Source: a virus
Direction: 5' to 3' (one strand)
IMG/VR virus record: IMGVR_UViG_3300014720_002243
Location: 20,700-84,699 of that record
Length of the DNA: 64,000 bases
The notes under the pieces are model-generated. The model did not search any database. It was not told where the DNA came from and was given only the letters and a program-made list of their open reading frames with translations. Both the position numbers and the translations under genes were made by a program. Shown here piece after piece: positions 12,001-17,571 of this stretch. Each line of letters opens with the position of its first letter. Position 1 is the first letter of the stretch.

Positions 12001-12954
12001 ACTAGTAAAAATAGCTAAAAACTCATTAAGAGCATCTGTACCTTCACTAACACCTTTGCTAGCACTAGCAAACACACCACCGGTACGCTGAATAGCTGTA
12101 ATTAAGTCGCTGGATTCTACGGCAAAAGCAGCGGCTACTGAATTAATAGAGCTTAAGGCTTTTTCCAAGTCTCCTGTAGAAATGCTAAACTGTCTCATTA
12201 AAGCGATAGAGCCTTCTACCGTCTCATTTAAACTGTCGAATGATGGAGCAAGAGCACTTAGAGCTAAAGCCTTAAGAGCTTGTTCTGTTTCTCTAGCACT
12301 TAACCCTGCCTGTGCTAATGTGTCTGCAATCCCTATTAACTCACCAGAAGTAACACCTAGGGAAGTAGATAATCCTGTTATAGTTCTGGTCAATCCTCCT
12401 AATTGTTCGTATGAATCTCCTGTAATCTGAGTTAATCTTACTATTTGTCTATCAAACTCTATAAATTCTGCCGTGGCTTTACTAACGGCATTAACTAAGC
12501 TATAAATGGCTCCTGTTGCAAGGCTAAAGGCGGCAAAACGTCTTACTGCCAAAGCCGATTGTCTTCCGAATTCTTCTAATTCTGTTCTAGCGGCAGCGGT
12601 TTGTTGTGCTGCTCTTTGTATGTTTTGAGTTGTTTGAGCTATATTTCTAGGTAAACCGTTTAATGATCTAGAAGCAGAGTTAGCACTAGTTTGAAAAGCA
12701 TTAAGAGCATTAGCCAATTGACTAATATTGGTTGCTGTTAATCTTGATTGAGTACTAGTTGTTGTTAATACATTATTTAATCTGGTTAATGTAGTCGCTA
12801 GTTTATTTGCATTATTCGATGCTTGTGGATCTATTTTAACTGTAACAGCAGTATCTATGGTACCTAGTTGTCTACGAATGTCAGCTATAACATTCCTTAC
12901 ATTTGATGGTCCTCTTAGATTAATCTCTGCTGTTAGATTAAAACCTTTAGCCAT
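1..12954 (-). CDS. giant tail tape measure protein with embedded enzyme-like domains (C terminus beyond left edge)
   Basis: ATG at 12954 has AAAGGA nine bases upstream. The frame is open for 4,318 codons to the window edge, so the protein is incomplete. Residues about 110-430 match the TP901-type tape measure core (Ala/Ser/Thr-rich helices with LAVRRFAAFSLATGAIY and ITAIQRTGGVFASASKG). The motif DTVPAMLxPGEFVI, common in long tape measures, occurs near residues 600, 2415 and 3785. Between the first two lie enzyme-like cassettes (listed separately), separated by linkers of the form GGLIQKFAxGG. Residues 3065-3110 are a Gly/Ala-rich hydrophobic stretch. In the family, this protein sets tail length and can carry domains released on infection. 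It is the last gene of the visible late operon. At about 0.15 nm per residue the tail would exceed 600 nm, unless the cassettes do not count towards length. Confidence 0.93.
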   Translation of the reverse strand, partial: MAKGFNLTAEINLRGPSNVRNVIADIRRQLGTIDTAVTVKIDPQASNNANKLATTLTRLNNVLTTTSTQSRLTATNISQLANALNAFQTSANSASRSLNGLPRNIAQTTQNIQRAAQQTAAARTELEEFGRQSALAVRRFAAFSLATGAIYSLVNAVSKATAEFIEFDRQIVRLTQITGDSYEQLGGLTRTITGLSTSLGVTSGELIGIADTLAQAGLSARETEQALKALALSALAPSFDSLNETVEGSIALMRQFSISTGDLEKALSSINSVAAAFAVESSDLITAIQRTGGVFASASKGVSEGTDALNEFLAIFTSVRATTRESAETIATGLRTIFTRIQRADTIEALKEYGVTLIDVEGKFVGAYRAVELLAQGLGRLDPRDLKFSSIVEELGGFRQIGKVLPLIQQFATSQEALKVAYAGQGSLATDAAKAQASLSIQFVKTRENFVALIRDVGNSDSFRSLVNVGLTLANTFIKVASVAKPLLPILTSIAAVKGSEALFQFGSGFLGGFARQSPGSVGQNAGQALSGARNQQNAAAAVNNTRALSTNTNALQSLTSAVQQLNSSITNNRRTGPQTINSGGVVRAFARGGVVPGVGNSDTVPAMLQPGEFVIRKKAVETIGAGNLQRMNKYGGGGSIRAGSASRRKRFAGGGRAPEPQKVINQIVRDGDSLNIQFTPKSESYNSSSRLLGIDTYELNSGPKWRRNLAAAAKQETENFYRSNQDVTEDFKEGYRRTGGGKDKYGRPFFANDQLKNTLLSKGLGYQYEGGKKESELSKDKYLELYPQNKAIVNRRNFGGLIQKFAKGGKTTTQGLLMSALKGYKGGRYDYYSLSDILKIQGLSSILDKIEKAYGVSSAKVIGSGGENVAFDIGNKILKISRTGFGIQQIAKDIGFKKKQVAEIGNYQLPKGLEHVSGYRKVQQFGKLTAALQDKVKTDDTDKGMRDAELLQGKLAERGLYWIDAHGSNMGYDKKGKPTIIDGMVLSKTYIDKHLSEDNIEDIEGDSFGPMWEWGRDVKKRKGKPRFNLGGLIQKFAVGGLAGLKQVALRRVGIIDTDVLRDPNNRDTVSAEMEKLGLTDTSAYSIELAKRAATARKSGSLLRLRAIAGAAGSGKSSLATGVGATDDASLRKTTRSQILTPQDIANVDEVLVLTSTASDSKLDAYLRDVDRAYVLSSSSAQERQQIEANKERRDATGQGLYGRKPGTTRGATTDFALDETVLREELGSRAMVLGRKDGSYGLRRKRESELPEIVQAGGFYTGGFAPPTRGHRGALNSLLARMIKQNPDASIEDIVVSVAPNLPMTEGSEGIEHSARYGIFPSDFRALLSQINFGGAMISTQDQPPGSLPKFMEVAGSGGRRRFARLKGAMAVTSGKEEGVLGKYQRAGIQVEDIPRIEDISATKVRDALFKGDDALLQEYLDPSIASILMGNRTQLRNRSMMVPMLLEKIKEVVEVEKANSNAEVQRLLESAPGGPYKNVSAKLRENAPEVAEQVRQIRSQRDMMARGAFGYRAYNVIQALSSQYPEMYALDPNRTASVSAAAQDIDRDIMMGQVTESMRDSFPSIGSAETLSPIQESILARVQKETASRGSGLLPASNQEVLKALGNSVIPNEDRFGKFAGRSLYDHLKLGKKVKTNLPYWFSDYKTFMRRPGEITGLTEEDVSTYAATRDYVIDLFNKQKSGSQQSLLESTAQQIAQTQMLAIVGLRGKNGLQGPLTWNLGNNTAGEPVSVSATIMERVLPAKYKAVADYISEQTGSIVQTAAGMMGEPGSLKSLDLKKREVLNQGNIEGGIFEQLLATLGADVLDDAVRTRAIDFPSGIGEVAGKVFGIDANIPTEAKRTIDSTSRAKAMEEFQRYFRGVYGVPEPEGDLVQQFAKGGKVDDLLVKYKDIIKSIMPAEYIADDGFLVGTNVDINRNNSMFLKALKFMIPNANFGYTKGTNYSVLINSLRKNKSKFTESEYSELEKFAIEKLSQTKNSITLGPGAESLLPHEAFHTIQGFLALNHPQIFDNLLQQSLANKDRYLEIYTKSKLSKSLLGTYQPEKMFTDPKTGSSSFRGLTTILPEKYKSSETIKSLDKEISSTLGANEIIPSLLDMIVLEKNTAAQKLLSDIFYSSGLNANFASTMPQGYFWGGKVDPLAKKYGLSQSEFEEQKKIAKFMGLSDKDFEEKLRLFASQKKRVKGAKFAALDAVADSSVANQRVTAEQQALSEFLQATKFADGGTATLDKPSKNYGKISITEDGNTISAGYLKSNDDRSGYVNAYKMRDYLYYVGLSKATSGYGPRLYDVVMEAATEKGAMLTSDRSSVSGDAKRVWEYYFKNRGDVKKTPLKPDDWTRNQADIDPKLYGREETWPPANDPAWILQSGYSKSPSLINDPSAVIKTNRKQDSRAMALQYFQRAAMGGSIRRFANGGSPEDTVPALLTPGEFVINKKAAQSIGYGKLNRLNQADKLQGYNKGGPVGGIQRFNVGGNVASEAQLNEIIAATWEVFQKMPEGIKNIIEKSLDSASISLNTGDTFDDINLKLRQQLVFAQKNIDNLGPEVVEGIRKILGAGIRKLDVIELDTIRSSSSYKGPGKEYYEDVEKARAGRKVFESGASDAKDVMQAMARSVGGVGSEIYPKPVVKPEDYYSRLDYSDIGPSRGVNDRGQLYAKALAGEDPIKVNALIEKLRKEMEDAARAAGIAISKWGKSESWAAWDIGKQLHMEKNPRESSDRYRLANPLNDAQLQKEIVQRHLAWEATGGRNATTGERLSSADLKDLGARIMEQIEATKAQTDATKAQTDANTQTTFPFMAPPTPSGPTGPGGQRTFAFMSGSGAPNPYSATLPSGIDYNPVSRRIRRNTRENDPNIQERYQRFSSSVFNRSIEQLSTRANIFGGALATAIETTSRFAGSTTVAGKTLSGLAFSVGSVTGSFYQAAQAIRAIGNFADSRFGQRILGQFAQSINTVSLNRFFNQQIRGIFGSSTVGGIATAFGAGTAAAVALTQTFIDYSNALKESRIEEAQKQQERALTKSAEALEKYSKVQDRATLELANTFATSAGIAAINEANARSAGDRRFGMATGTSLGAGAIAGGAIGTFIAPGLGTAIGAAIGGTVAAAIAQSLGADRTSGTTAEESSLLLGRSRSSILEVFNQRFTTGETSEDIMRRPEWNAQRQVLARSNAEVEAIIRGIQSDATLTEDVKKARIEEALQIEASAQLRQQEQIWLRQKGLIDLDNATKAYTRSLKNMFANMDEAINRSSVALENFNTSVELAEASVKGQARIGVFKSETSNIIRNPRASTNEERAQAASVAGSFFGSESGTIRELINIGPKIESAVLASIQAAQTLPGSTTDEAIAAAIRKSVRAELTESSLPQDLSDKLGQQIAIELEKRRKSGDDKVDFRDLEEAIPQLKDSIDALKGAQDIAIKALEDYAQKVGILVDKTNTSVELLVQAGDLLRKASEIRFNSASQLSRTFGSSIDVNAIQSFRDTTIRNQTGGPASPEGILDNINRLENRRAFQQNQLQSAQDRGRSGARDVLGFTDQLSRTTRSLRDNQKALEDLAANSEQASAALEKISEVQAKTQAGQNIIERYLTSTREDNFKLSSAFERLDNNMRGMVNDPFASRNVFEAMRDSDNPVLAADQAIAQDRRDTLEAFNMLAPFLGDTREQNTIKANVLETMLQEAGIGMTPMFNEVIKSLRNPENNSEMSQLVEQYKEGIKIQSKANELLAELNTNFAQNLKQSSEEAFKNAITDTLVKFEEAQVSHLQKIEEILSKQTPAAGLSSGGVVYRNIGGSIFQPKGTDTVPAMLTPGEFVVNKSATQKYGSVLNAINTNTYARGGKVKYYATGGYVSSLLKNETGFTSASSEAETKNFGLSSDFYQNPPDAAGKRNKNFSKNRHFDPGQLTETLRDANTVRLMKLTNNPSIIPLGLNAVGPDAFPLGATSSENYKTFENFINDGVSATSVGIGFYPRYKMALNGTVLADNAPNNVQVSQLGPAIPEALFKNIGTIKERFLEEREAAEALRLKPVIDSVLQNLDLNTYQIYNQQKYTEALSSQLPIWYKEGKSVIDFGGGIDNAIFTKAKADLNKLEYTKGFGEKALFLVPGTSDPVVNQKISALNRSGMPVGFDVNNLQITTGDPGLPIYGAGGFTVDIASRSSRSGQKNLSVLPPSKIYRTSRDSISENLEFLQLIRSDFEDLEKDSFGPETIYSNQYALYQNALSDISKGLIEKAKFNRDILDQDEVANLSSVKGDRIDLSKLTDLYVWSKRSFDASKIKTNPRFKNATNIGSDFPIKNIDTNNIENFVWSLSDSITGSDFLNSVKPFLDPKQYL
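5990..6260 (-). other. acetyltransferase-like segment inside the tape measure
   Basis: Residues about 2230-2320 include YYVGLSKATSGYGPRLYDVV, then a strand and LTSDRSSVSGDAKRVWEYYF. The GYGxxLYD segment resembles the acetyl-CoA pyrophosphate loop and helix of GNAT folds. The SDRxxVSxDAxRVW segment recurs, in my memory, in GNAT-like phage proteins. It is bounded by FADGG and FANGG linkers. Confidence 0.35.
6880..7060 (-). other. HExxH metallopeptidase-like motif inside the tape measure
   Basis: Around residue 1992 the sequence LLPHEAFHTIQGFL contains HExxH in a helix-compatible context. It is preceded by a strand-like segment (NSITLGPGAES). This is typical of zinc metallopeptidases. The third zinc ligand is not obvious to me. 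A peptidoglycan or self-processing role is possible but unproven. Confidence 0.5.
8690..9210 (-). other. nucleotidyltransferase (HIGH-superfamily)-like domain inside the tape measure
   Basis: Residues about 1250-1420 start with GGFYTGGFAPPTRGHRGAL, which fits the GxFxPxHxGH nucleotide-binding signature with Thr in place of the first His. They end with EDISATKVRDAL, the IS(S/A)TxVR signature. NadM-like and cytidylyltransferase-like enzymes have both motifs about 120-170 residues apart, as here. Together with the preceding P-loop this resembles NadR-type two-domain organisation, but in reversed order. Confidence 0.65.
9240..9645 (-). other. P-loop (Walker A) domain inside the tape measure
   Basis: Residues about 1103-1238 begin with a hydrophobic strand and the Walker A loop GAAGSGKSS (9601-9633). 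An Asp-containing strand (VDEVLVL) follows, and then an Arg/Lys-rich lid-like region (QERQQIEANKERR). This layout suits a small kinase or zeta-toxin-like NTPase. It directly precedes the nucleotidyltransferase-like domain. Function is inferred from the motifs only. Confidence 0.55.
9960..10510 (-). other. protein-kinase-like domain inside the tape measure
   Basis: Residues about 815-1000 contain a Gly-rich loop (VIGSGGENVAFDIGNKILKIS, with the last Lys placed like the ATP-binding Lys). A catalytic-loop match follows, WIDAHGSNMGY, with Asp and Asn five residues apart as in HRDxxxxN. A metal-binding-like PTIIDG comes next. The same IDAHxxNxGY signature recurs in the separate gene at 49659-50258, which supports a shared fold. 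Substrate unknown; an antibiotic-kinase-like or inactive scaffold role is possible. Confidence 0.6.
10640..10965 (-). other. SNase (thermonuclease)-like domain inside the tape measure
   Basis: Residues about 663-771 of the tape measure read VRDGDSLNIQF, then SSRLLGIDTYEL, then GKDKYGRPFFAND followed by LLSKGLGYQY. This is the order of the staphylococcal nuclease fold: DGD metal site, RLxGIDxxE with its Arg, and DxYGR followed by a GL-x-Y helix. It is flanked on both sides by FA-x-GG linkers. Nuclease activity is inferred, not shown; one canonical Pro after GID is replaced by Tyr. Confidence 0.6.
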
Positions 12955-12975
12955 ATATTATGTCCTTTGAGTATT

Positions 12976-13015
12976 CAAAAATAAAAACACCAACAAGTCG
13001 TAAAACCTGCTGGTG
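12976..13015 (-). terminator. hairpin terminator or attenuator just upstream of the tape measure
   Basis: On the minus strand a 10-bp stem (CACCAGCAGG with CTTGTTGGTG) around an eight-base loop is followed by TTTTTATTTTTG. It ends 21 bases before the tape-measure start. No promoter fits between the two, so transcription of the giant gene must read through it. Confidence 0.75.
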
Positions 13016-13050
13016 CTTTTAAAAAACAAAAAAAGTGAAGTAAACTAAAA

Positions 13051-13947
13051 TCAGCTATTTTCTGAAACAGTTGGTTCAACAGGTTCCTTGACTGGTTCCT
13101 GTGCCACAACTGGTTTGGGTGTTTCTGTTTTTGTATTTCCATTATTATTTTCATCTACAATAACTGGGTTACCATCATCATCTAGGAATGGAGCGGTTTC
13201 TACTATATAGGAACCTTCTTCATCTACTCTATTACCAAACTTATCAACAAAATTACCTTGTTCATCAATAAATCGACCATTCTCATCAACTAGCCTACCT
13301 TCTGCATCAATCAAACGGCCTTGTTTATCAATTAGTCTTAGTTTATCATCAACAAACTTAAATTTCTTTAAGAATTTGTTTTCTGGTAAACCAGACTCAT
13401 AATCGTTATCCAAACCATACAACATTGAAGCCAAATTTTGAGCACCCTTTATCGCAGCATCTTCTCCTATCCTATTAAGATAGTCTTCCATATCTTTAAA
13501 ATATGGCTGTTTGCTATCATTATACACCAAACAGCTTGATACGAGATAGTTAAACCTAGCATTATCAGCCTGTCCTTCAGCACTATGATTATCTAGAGAT
13601 GTCTTAACAGAGATAAGCTCTCTAATTTCATCTCTATTCTTTTTCATATCCATCGCTAACTGTTTGGCCTCTTTAAGACTAAAGCCACCCTTGGCTAATC
13701 TTCTTTCTCCGTCCAAAATCTGTTGTTGCAGGGTATTGAACTTGACCTGTTTTTCATCATTCCATAAACCCTGATCCTGTAATAGATCATCTAATTTAGC
13801 TCTTACTACTGCTTTGCTTTTAACCGCATCTGTAAAAGCTTGATTATAAACCTTCTGAGCCTCTCTCTGGTCGTGGATAGAGGGCGAACGAACCATCAAA
13901 TCAACCTTCTGTTCATTAACCATAGCTGTAAAAGTTTTAGTCTTCAT
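13051..13947 (-). CDS. tail assembly chaperone-like protein with tandem heptad repeats
   Basis: 298 residues. It sits between the major tail protein region and the tape measure, the usual place of tail assembly chaperones, and overlaps the previous gene by four bases (ATGA), implying coupled translation. Residues 1-185 are helical and charged. Residues about 198-260 form tandem seven-residue repeats of the type LIDxxGR (LIDKQGR, LIDAEGR, LVDENGR, FIDEQGN, FVDKFGN). The C terminus is Pro/Glu/Val-rich and likely disordered. The chaperone role is inferred from position. No slippery heptamer was found for a frameshift fusion with the previous gene. Confidence 0.7.
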   Translation of the reverse strand: MKTKTFTAMVNEQKVDLMVRSPSIHDQREAQKVYNQAFTDAVKSKAVVRAKLDDLLQDQGLWNDEKQVKFNTLQQQILDGERRLAKGGFSLKEAKQLAMDMKKNRDEIRELISVKTSLDNHSAEGQADNARFNYLVSSCLVYNDSKQPYFKDMEDYLNRIGEDAAIKGAQNLASMLYGLDNDYESGLPENKFLKKFKFVDDKLRLIDKQGRLIDAEGRLVDENGRFIDEQGNFVDKFGNRVDEEGSYIVETAPFLDDDGNPVIVDENNNGNTKTETPKPVVAQEPVKEPVEPTVSENS

Positions 13948-14267
13948 ACTTCATCGTCCTTTCTGTTTTTATCATTAAAATAGAATTTGTAGTTGTATCT
14001 CGTAAAAGGTTTATCTTGAGCTATTTTTCGAATATCATCTATAACAGCTCTAATTTGATTATTTCCATGATTTAATATACCAGTTCTAGTATACTCCCAA
14101 GTATCTTGAAACTTTTCTTGACTTGCCGTAAGAGGCTTATCGTAGTCTTCATCATAACCCCATAGGGTGCCGAACGAACTCTCGAATCTTGCCAAACAGC
14201 CTATCATAGTGGTTTCTAGTCTTTTTGATACTAAATTTATAATAAGATCTTGTTCTTCTTTTGTCAT
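13944..14267 (-). CDS. small tail protein, possible first tail assembly chaperone
   Basis: 107 residues, helical and acidic/basic mixed, no recognised domain. The ATGA overlap with the next gene (repeat-containing, 13051-13947) and the location before the tape measure fit the short first member of a tail-chaperone pair. The start is preceded by AAGGATT. It ends in a charged NDKNRKDDEV tail. Confidence 0.6.
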   Translation of the reverse strand: MTKEEQDLIINLVSKRLETTMIGCLARFESSFGTLWGYDEDYDKPLTASQEKFQDTWEYTRTGILNHGNNQIRAVIDDIRKIAQDKPFTRYNYKFYFNDKNRKDDEV

Positions 14268-14278
14268 ATATTAATCCT

Positions 14279-15322
14279 TTATTTAGGAGGTGGTCCTTGA
14301 TTTAATTTCATTTTAACTTCTCTCTGAACGTCTGGTAATTGGAATTCATCAATAGCTTTATCAGAAGATAAAACAACTTTTTGTCTTTCTTGCAAGGTTT
14401 GTCTAGAGTTTTGGGAATTTAGGTCAAAAATCTCTTGAGCTTCTTGATTATCAGTAGCCATTACAAATACTTCCGCAGCATTATTAGCTTTTCCACTTTT
14501 ACTAGATAATGTTTGACTCTTCTTTTCTTTTTCTCTCTTTCTCTTCTGTGAGATCATCCACCCATCCAGAGCATCATCATCCTCTATAATATCATCATTG
14601 GGACAATCTGGGTGTTCATATACAGAATCATACATCCTGCTTAAATTAATTAATACCCTTTGCTCATCGGTATAATCGCTAGAATCTGAACCAAATACAT
14701 TAGTTTTTCCACTAGCATTCCAGTACGACTTCCATATCTCTGATTTAACTAATGATTTTAAAGAATCTATACCAGGAATATTTTTAGCTATTTCATTGGC
14801 GCAATCATTCAAAAAATCTGATTCATTCTTTTTGTTTTTATTAAATACTTTGTGAGTATTAGTACTGTTATATAAACAATTCATAATAATATATTCATTA
14901 CGAATTCTAGACGCATATGCTTCTATAGTATGCTGATCTATAGAATGTTTTATATTAGATAGATTACTTGTTTGTTTTCTTATGTTTTTAATTTTATTAC
15001 GATAATCTTGTTTTTTTTTGCTAAACATAAAGTTTTCAAATAATAATACTTTGAGATCGTCTAATTGTTTATCCAATTCCTTGAGAGTGTTCTCATGGTT
15101 ATTGCTCCAAAGTCCATTTTCCATAAGAACAAATTTGGTTTTATCTAAAGTTAACCATCCATCATATATATGATCTTGGATAGTCTCTTCATATAATAAA
15201 TCTGCTTTATAATTTATTTCTTTAGAAGCTTTTCTATAGATATATTTTTTGTTGTTAATTCTAACTAACATAGAACCAAAAACAATCCTGGATAGCAGAA
15301 TATCGTTGCTAGTCCTCATCAT
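14279..15322 (-). CDS. structural or tail-associated protein of unknown function
   Basis: 347 residues. An N-terminal half of beta/charged segments carries a basic coiled-coil-like stretch (residues about 85-125), followed by a DDD/EDDD-rich acidic patch near residue 245 and a KRKREKEKK patch. The C terminus is Gln/Pro-rich (LNQGPPPK). It lies in the tail block, 11 bases upstream of the chaperone pair. Two consecutive ATGs could start it. I do not recognise the family. Confidence 0.75.
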   Translation of the reverse strand: MMRTSNDILLSRIVFGSMLVRINNKKYIYRKASKEINYKADLLYEETIQDHIYDGWLTLDKTKFVLMENGLWSNNHENTLKELDKQLDDLKVLLFENFMFSKKKQDYRNKIKNIRKQTSNLSNIKHSIDQHTIEAYASRIRNEYIIMNCLYNSTNTHKVFNKNKKNESDFLNDCANEIAKNIPGIDSLKSLVKSEIWKSYWNASGKTNVFGSDSSDYTDEQRVLINLSRMYDSVYEHPDCPNDDIIEDDDALDGWMISQKRKREKEKKSQTLSSKSGKANNAAEVFVMATDNQEAQEIFDLNSQNSRQTLQERQKVVLSSDKAIDEFQLPDVQREVKMKLNQGPPPK

Positions 15323-15336
15323 TTAAAGAAAATCCT

Positions 15337-15480
15337 CTAATTCTTATTAGAAAGCTGCTCCTCCAATTCCTGTATTCTTGCGTCTTTATCCTTTAATTGC
15401 TGTTGAAAATTAGATATGATTCCTTGCATCTGAACCATGTCTGTATATAGCTTTCCTATAATTGTAAATAGCTCCTCCAT
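15337..15480 (-). CDS. small coiled-coil protein
   Basis: 47 residues starting MEELFTIIGKLYTDM, with a heptad-like C-terminal helix (FQQQLKDKDARIQELEEQL). A strong AGGAGG ribosome-binding site lies five bases before the ATG. It fills the gap between the major tail protein and the 347-residue gene. The size and coiled coil resemble small tail or scaffolding accessory proteins. Function unknown. Confidence 0.75.
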   Translation of the reverse strand: MEELFTIIGKLYTDMVQMQGIISNFQQQLKDKDARIQELEEQLSNKN

Positions 15481-15513
15481 CTGTCCTCCTGTTTATTCTT
15501 TTAACTAATTATA

Positions 15514-16524
15514 TCAACCCCAATTAACCTTAAAGTCATTGTAATTACGATAACTATATGTAATTGTAGCATTTCCACCACCAGTGTCACCACCACTGTA
15601 GTTTACTGATGTTAGCTTATTCTGTGTGCCAAGGTCGATTGTTACTACTTTTCTGCCGCTAATAACATTTTCTGAGTTACCATCAGCATCTACACCAGCT
15701 GGTAGAGCACAAACTACTAGTACGATAGTTTCGTTGCTAAGATTGCTTGTGGCACCTTGTTGGCAACCACTATCAACCATGTCTGCTGCAACACCGTCGC
15801 TATTCTGGGCTAGAACCTGGAACTCTGATGTTACTTCTACGGGGAAAGTAGCATAACGATGATAAGGTGTTCTTTGACCTAGAACGAAAATACTTTCGCG
15901 GCCCAAACTAACACTAGCACTAGCACTATTTAGCACAGCACTATTGCTTTGATTAACACTAGCTGGTATTGTCGAAGCGTCTTTATTGAAAGCCCATCTT
16001 TGAGCTACAGGAGCAATACCAGTTGATGTTGTTACTGCTGATCCGGACCATTCTTTATGGTTACCTACTAGAGTTAGTTCTTCTGTAAAATTACCGTCAT
16101 TAGTTAGATTATAACTGATACTAGAAACATACATACCTGTGCATTTTACTGTGGCCTGTGCTGTTCCTGTGGCAGCAATATTTGTATCAGCAAAAATGCT
16201 TAACTGTAGTGTGGCTCTAGCGTTCTGTAGTTCTGCTAAACTCTTGTTGGCAGCACTGGCTCCGCCACATGCTTGTAAATAAACTGGCATACGACCATCA
16301 ATAATCTTACTTAGAGTAACTTCTACTTCTGGTACTCCTTCGGTAATATAATAGCTGGCCAATTGCCCCAACTGATAAGTGGGATCAAGAGCAAAAGTTG
16401 TATTAATACCTACACTTTGCAAACCGCCCGCCTCTGTAACCGAGGGATTAGCGCTTCCGTTAATATTACCACCTAGGGCGACGTTTTGTACAGCGTAGTA
16501 AATTCTTTTATTCTGATTTGCCAT
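15514..16524 (-). CDS. major tail (tube) protein
   Basis: 336 residues from the ATG at 16524, chosen because AAGGG lies about eight bases upstream and MANQNKRIYYAVQNVALG is a typical structural start. An in-frame ATG at 16599 lacks such a site. The sequence is beta-rich with many Thr/Ser/Asn/Gly, including EGVPEVEVTLSKIIDGRMP, like tail-tube proteins. Two downstream genes match chaperones and the tape measure in order. A C-terminal Gly-rich strand region (GGDTGGGNATITYSYRNY) may be an Ig-like addition. Confidence 0.75.
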   Translation of the reverse strand: MANQNKRIYYAVQNVALGGNINGSANPSVTEAGGLQSVGINTTFALDPTYQLGQLASYYITEGVPEVEVTLSKIIDGRMPVYLQACGGASAANKSLAELQNARATLQLSIFADTNIAATGTAQATVKCTGMYVSSISYNLTNDGNFTEELTLVGNHKEWSGSAVTTSTGIAPVAQRWAFNKDASTIPASVNQSNSAVLNSASASVSLGRESIFVLGQRTPYHRYATFPVEVTSEFQVLAQNSDGVAADMVDSGCQQGATSNLSNETIVLVVCALPAGVDADGNSENVISGRKVVTIDLGTQNKLTSVNYSGGDTGGGNATITYSYRNYNDFKVNWG

Positions 16525-16611
16525 TTTTAAACCCTTTGTTATTTGTTGGATCGTTGACAGGAAGGAATGAAATGCATCTTCAGCATAAGTATACACCAAA
16601 AAAATTAAAAG

Positions 16612-17571
16612 CTATAATACTGTTTTGATTGTAACTCTGGTAGCATTATAGTATAAATCGCTTTGTAGTGTTTCATTATCTATACTCTTAATATCTTCAA
16701 AACTAGAGTATTTCCAAAAATAAGCCGAATTATTAAGTAGATTTAAATAATTGATTCTATTGGAATTTAGTGATCCATTACTATTTAGTTCATAAACTTT
16801 GTCTTTGACCACTTTTTTAAGATCATATAATAATAATGTTCTATCTTTTTGTAGTTTAATAATATCTACAATATTTTGTTTATCTATAGCATTTTCTGTA
16901 AAAACATGCAACATTATATCTTGAGAAGCCAAAAAAACGGTCGAACCCAATTGATAAGGTTTGTAACTATTTCCTGGTATAACTTGCACTATTACGCAAG
17001 GCATTTGAGCGTTGGGTTTGCTTTTTAAATTTTTAGTATCTTCTGATCTTAAAAATGTGTACCTCTGTAGATCTTTTAAGTTAGACAAATTATCTGTAGC
17101 TTTATAGGTTTGAATAGCTTTGTAGGAATAATCCATTTGCACAGATGTATTGGCCGGTAATCCGCTAGTAAAAATAACTCTACCAAAATTATAATCTAAA
17201 GTATAAGAATACTGCGAGTTACCTGTTGGTCCAGGGATAAAAGTGCTATTGACATAAACTCCACTAATTTGTATTGGTGATATTCCTTTGTACTGGATAC
17301 CACTTGTCGATACCCATTGCCTCTTAGGCGTTTCCCAGATCCTTCCTGAAGACTCTATTAAAAATTGGGGATCAGACTGAAGCTTTAAATTATGAAAACC
17401 AATAGCGTTATTAATATTTTGTGTTGGCCTATTAATATTGATAAATCCACCTATATTTAGAAAACCCCAATCTAGAAAGCTCTTAAGGTTATCCTCTAGT
17501 TGAGTTTCTAAATAATAAGAATTAAAGTCTTCAACATTTTGAAAACCAGGATTATAATTACAATTAGTCAT
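16612..17571 (-). CDS. virion neck/tail-completion protein (putative)
   Basis: 319 residues, beta-rich, Asn/Tyr/Ser-rich. An N-terminal short helix is followed by TLDYNFGRVIFTSGLPANTSVQMDYSY-type strands (residues about 120-150), which resemble phage surface or tail-terminator folds. It overlaps the upstream gene by one base. Position between the connector genes and the major tail protein suggests head-tail joining or tail termination. No firm family match. Confidence 0.7.
   Translation of the reverse strand: MTNCNYNPGFQNVEDFNSYYLETQLEDNLKSFLDWGFLNIGGFININRPTQNINNAIGFHNLKLQSDPQFLIESSGRIWETPKRQWVSTSGIQYKGISPIQISGVYVNSTFIPGPTGNSQYSYTLDYNFGRVIFTSGLPANTSVQMDYSYKAIQTYKATDNLSNLKDLQRYTFLRSEDTKNLKSKPNAQMPCVIVQVIPGNSYKPYQLGSTVFLASQDIMLHVFTENAIDKQNIVDIIKLQKDRTLLLYDLKKVVKDKVYELNSNGSLNSNRINYLNLLNNSAYFWKYSSFEDIKSIDNETLQSDLYYNATRVTIKTVL

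Noticed and set aside
13944-14267. Programmed -1 frameshift between the two chaperone-like genes
   Set aside because: Only AAAAAC near the end; no full slippery heptamer, and the four-base ATGA overlap explains coupling.
15626-15856. plus-strand frame within the major tail protein gene
   Set aside because: It lies opposite a structural gene and has no promoter or site.
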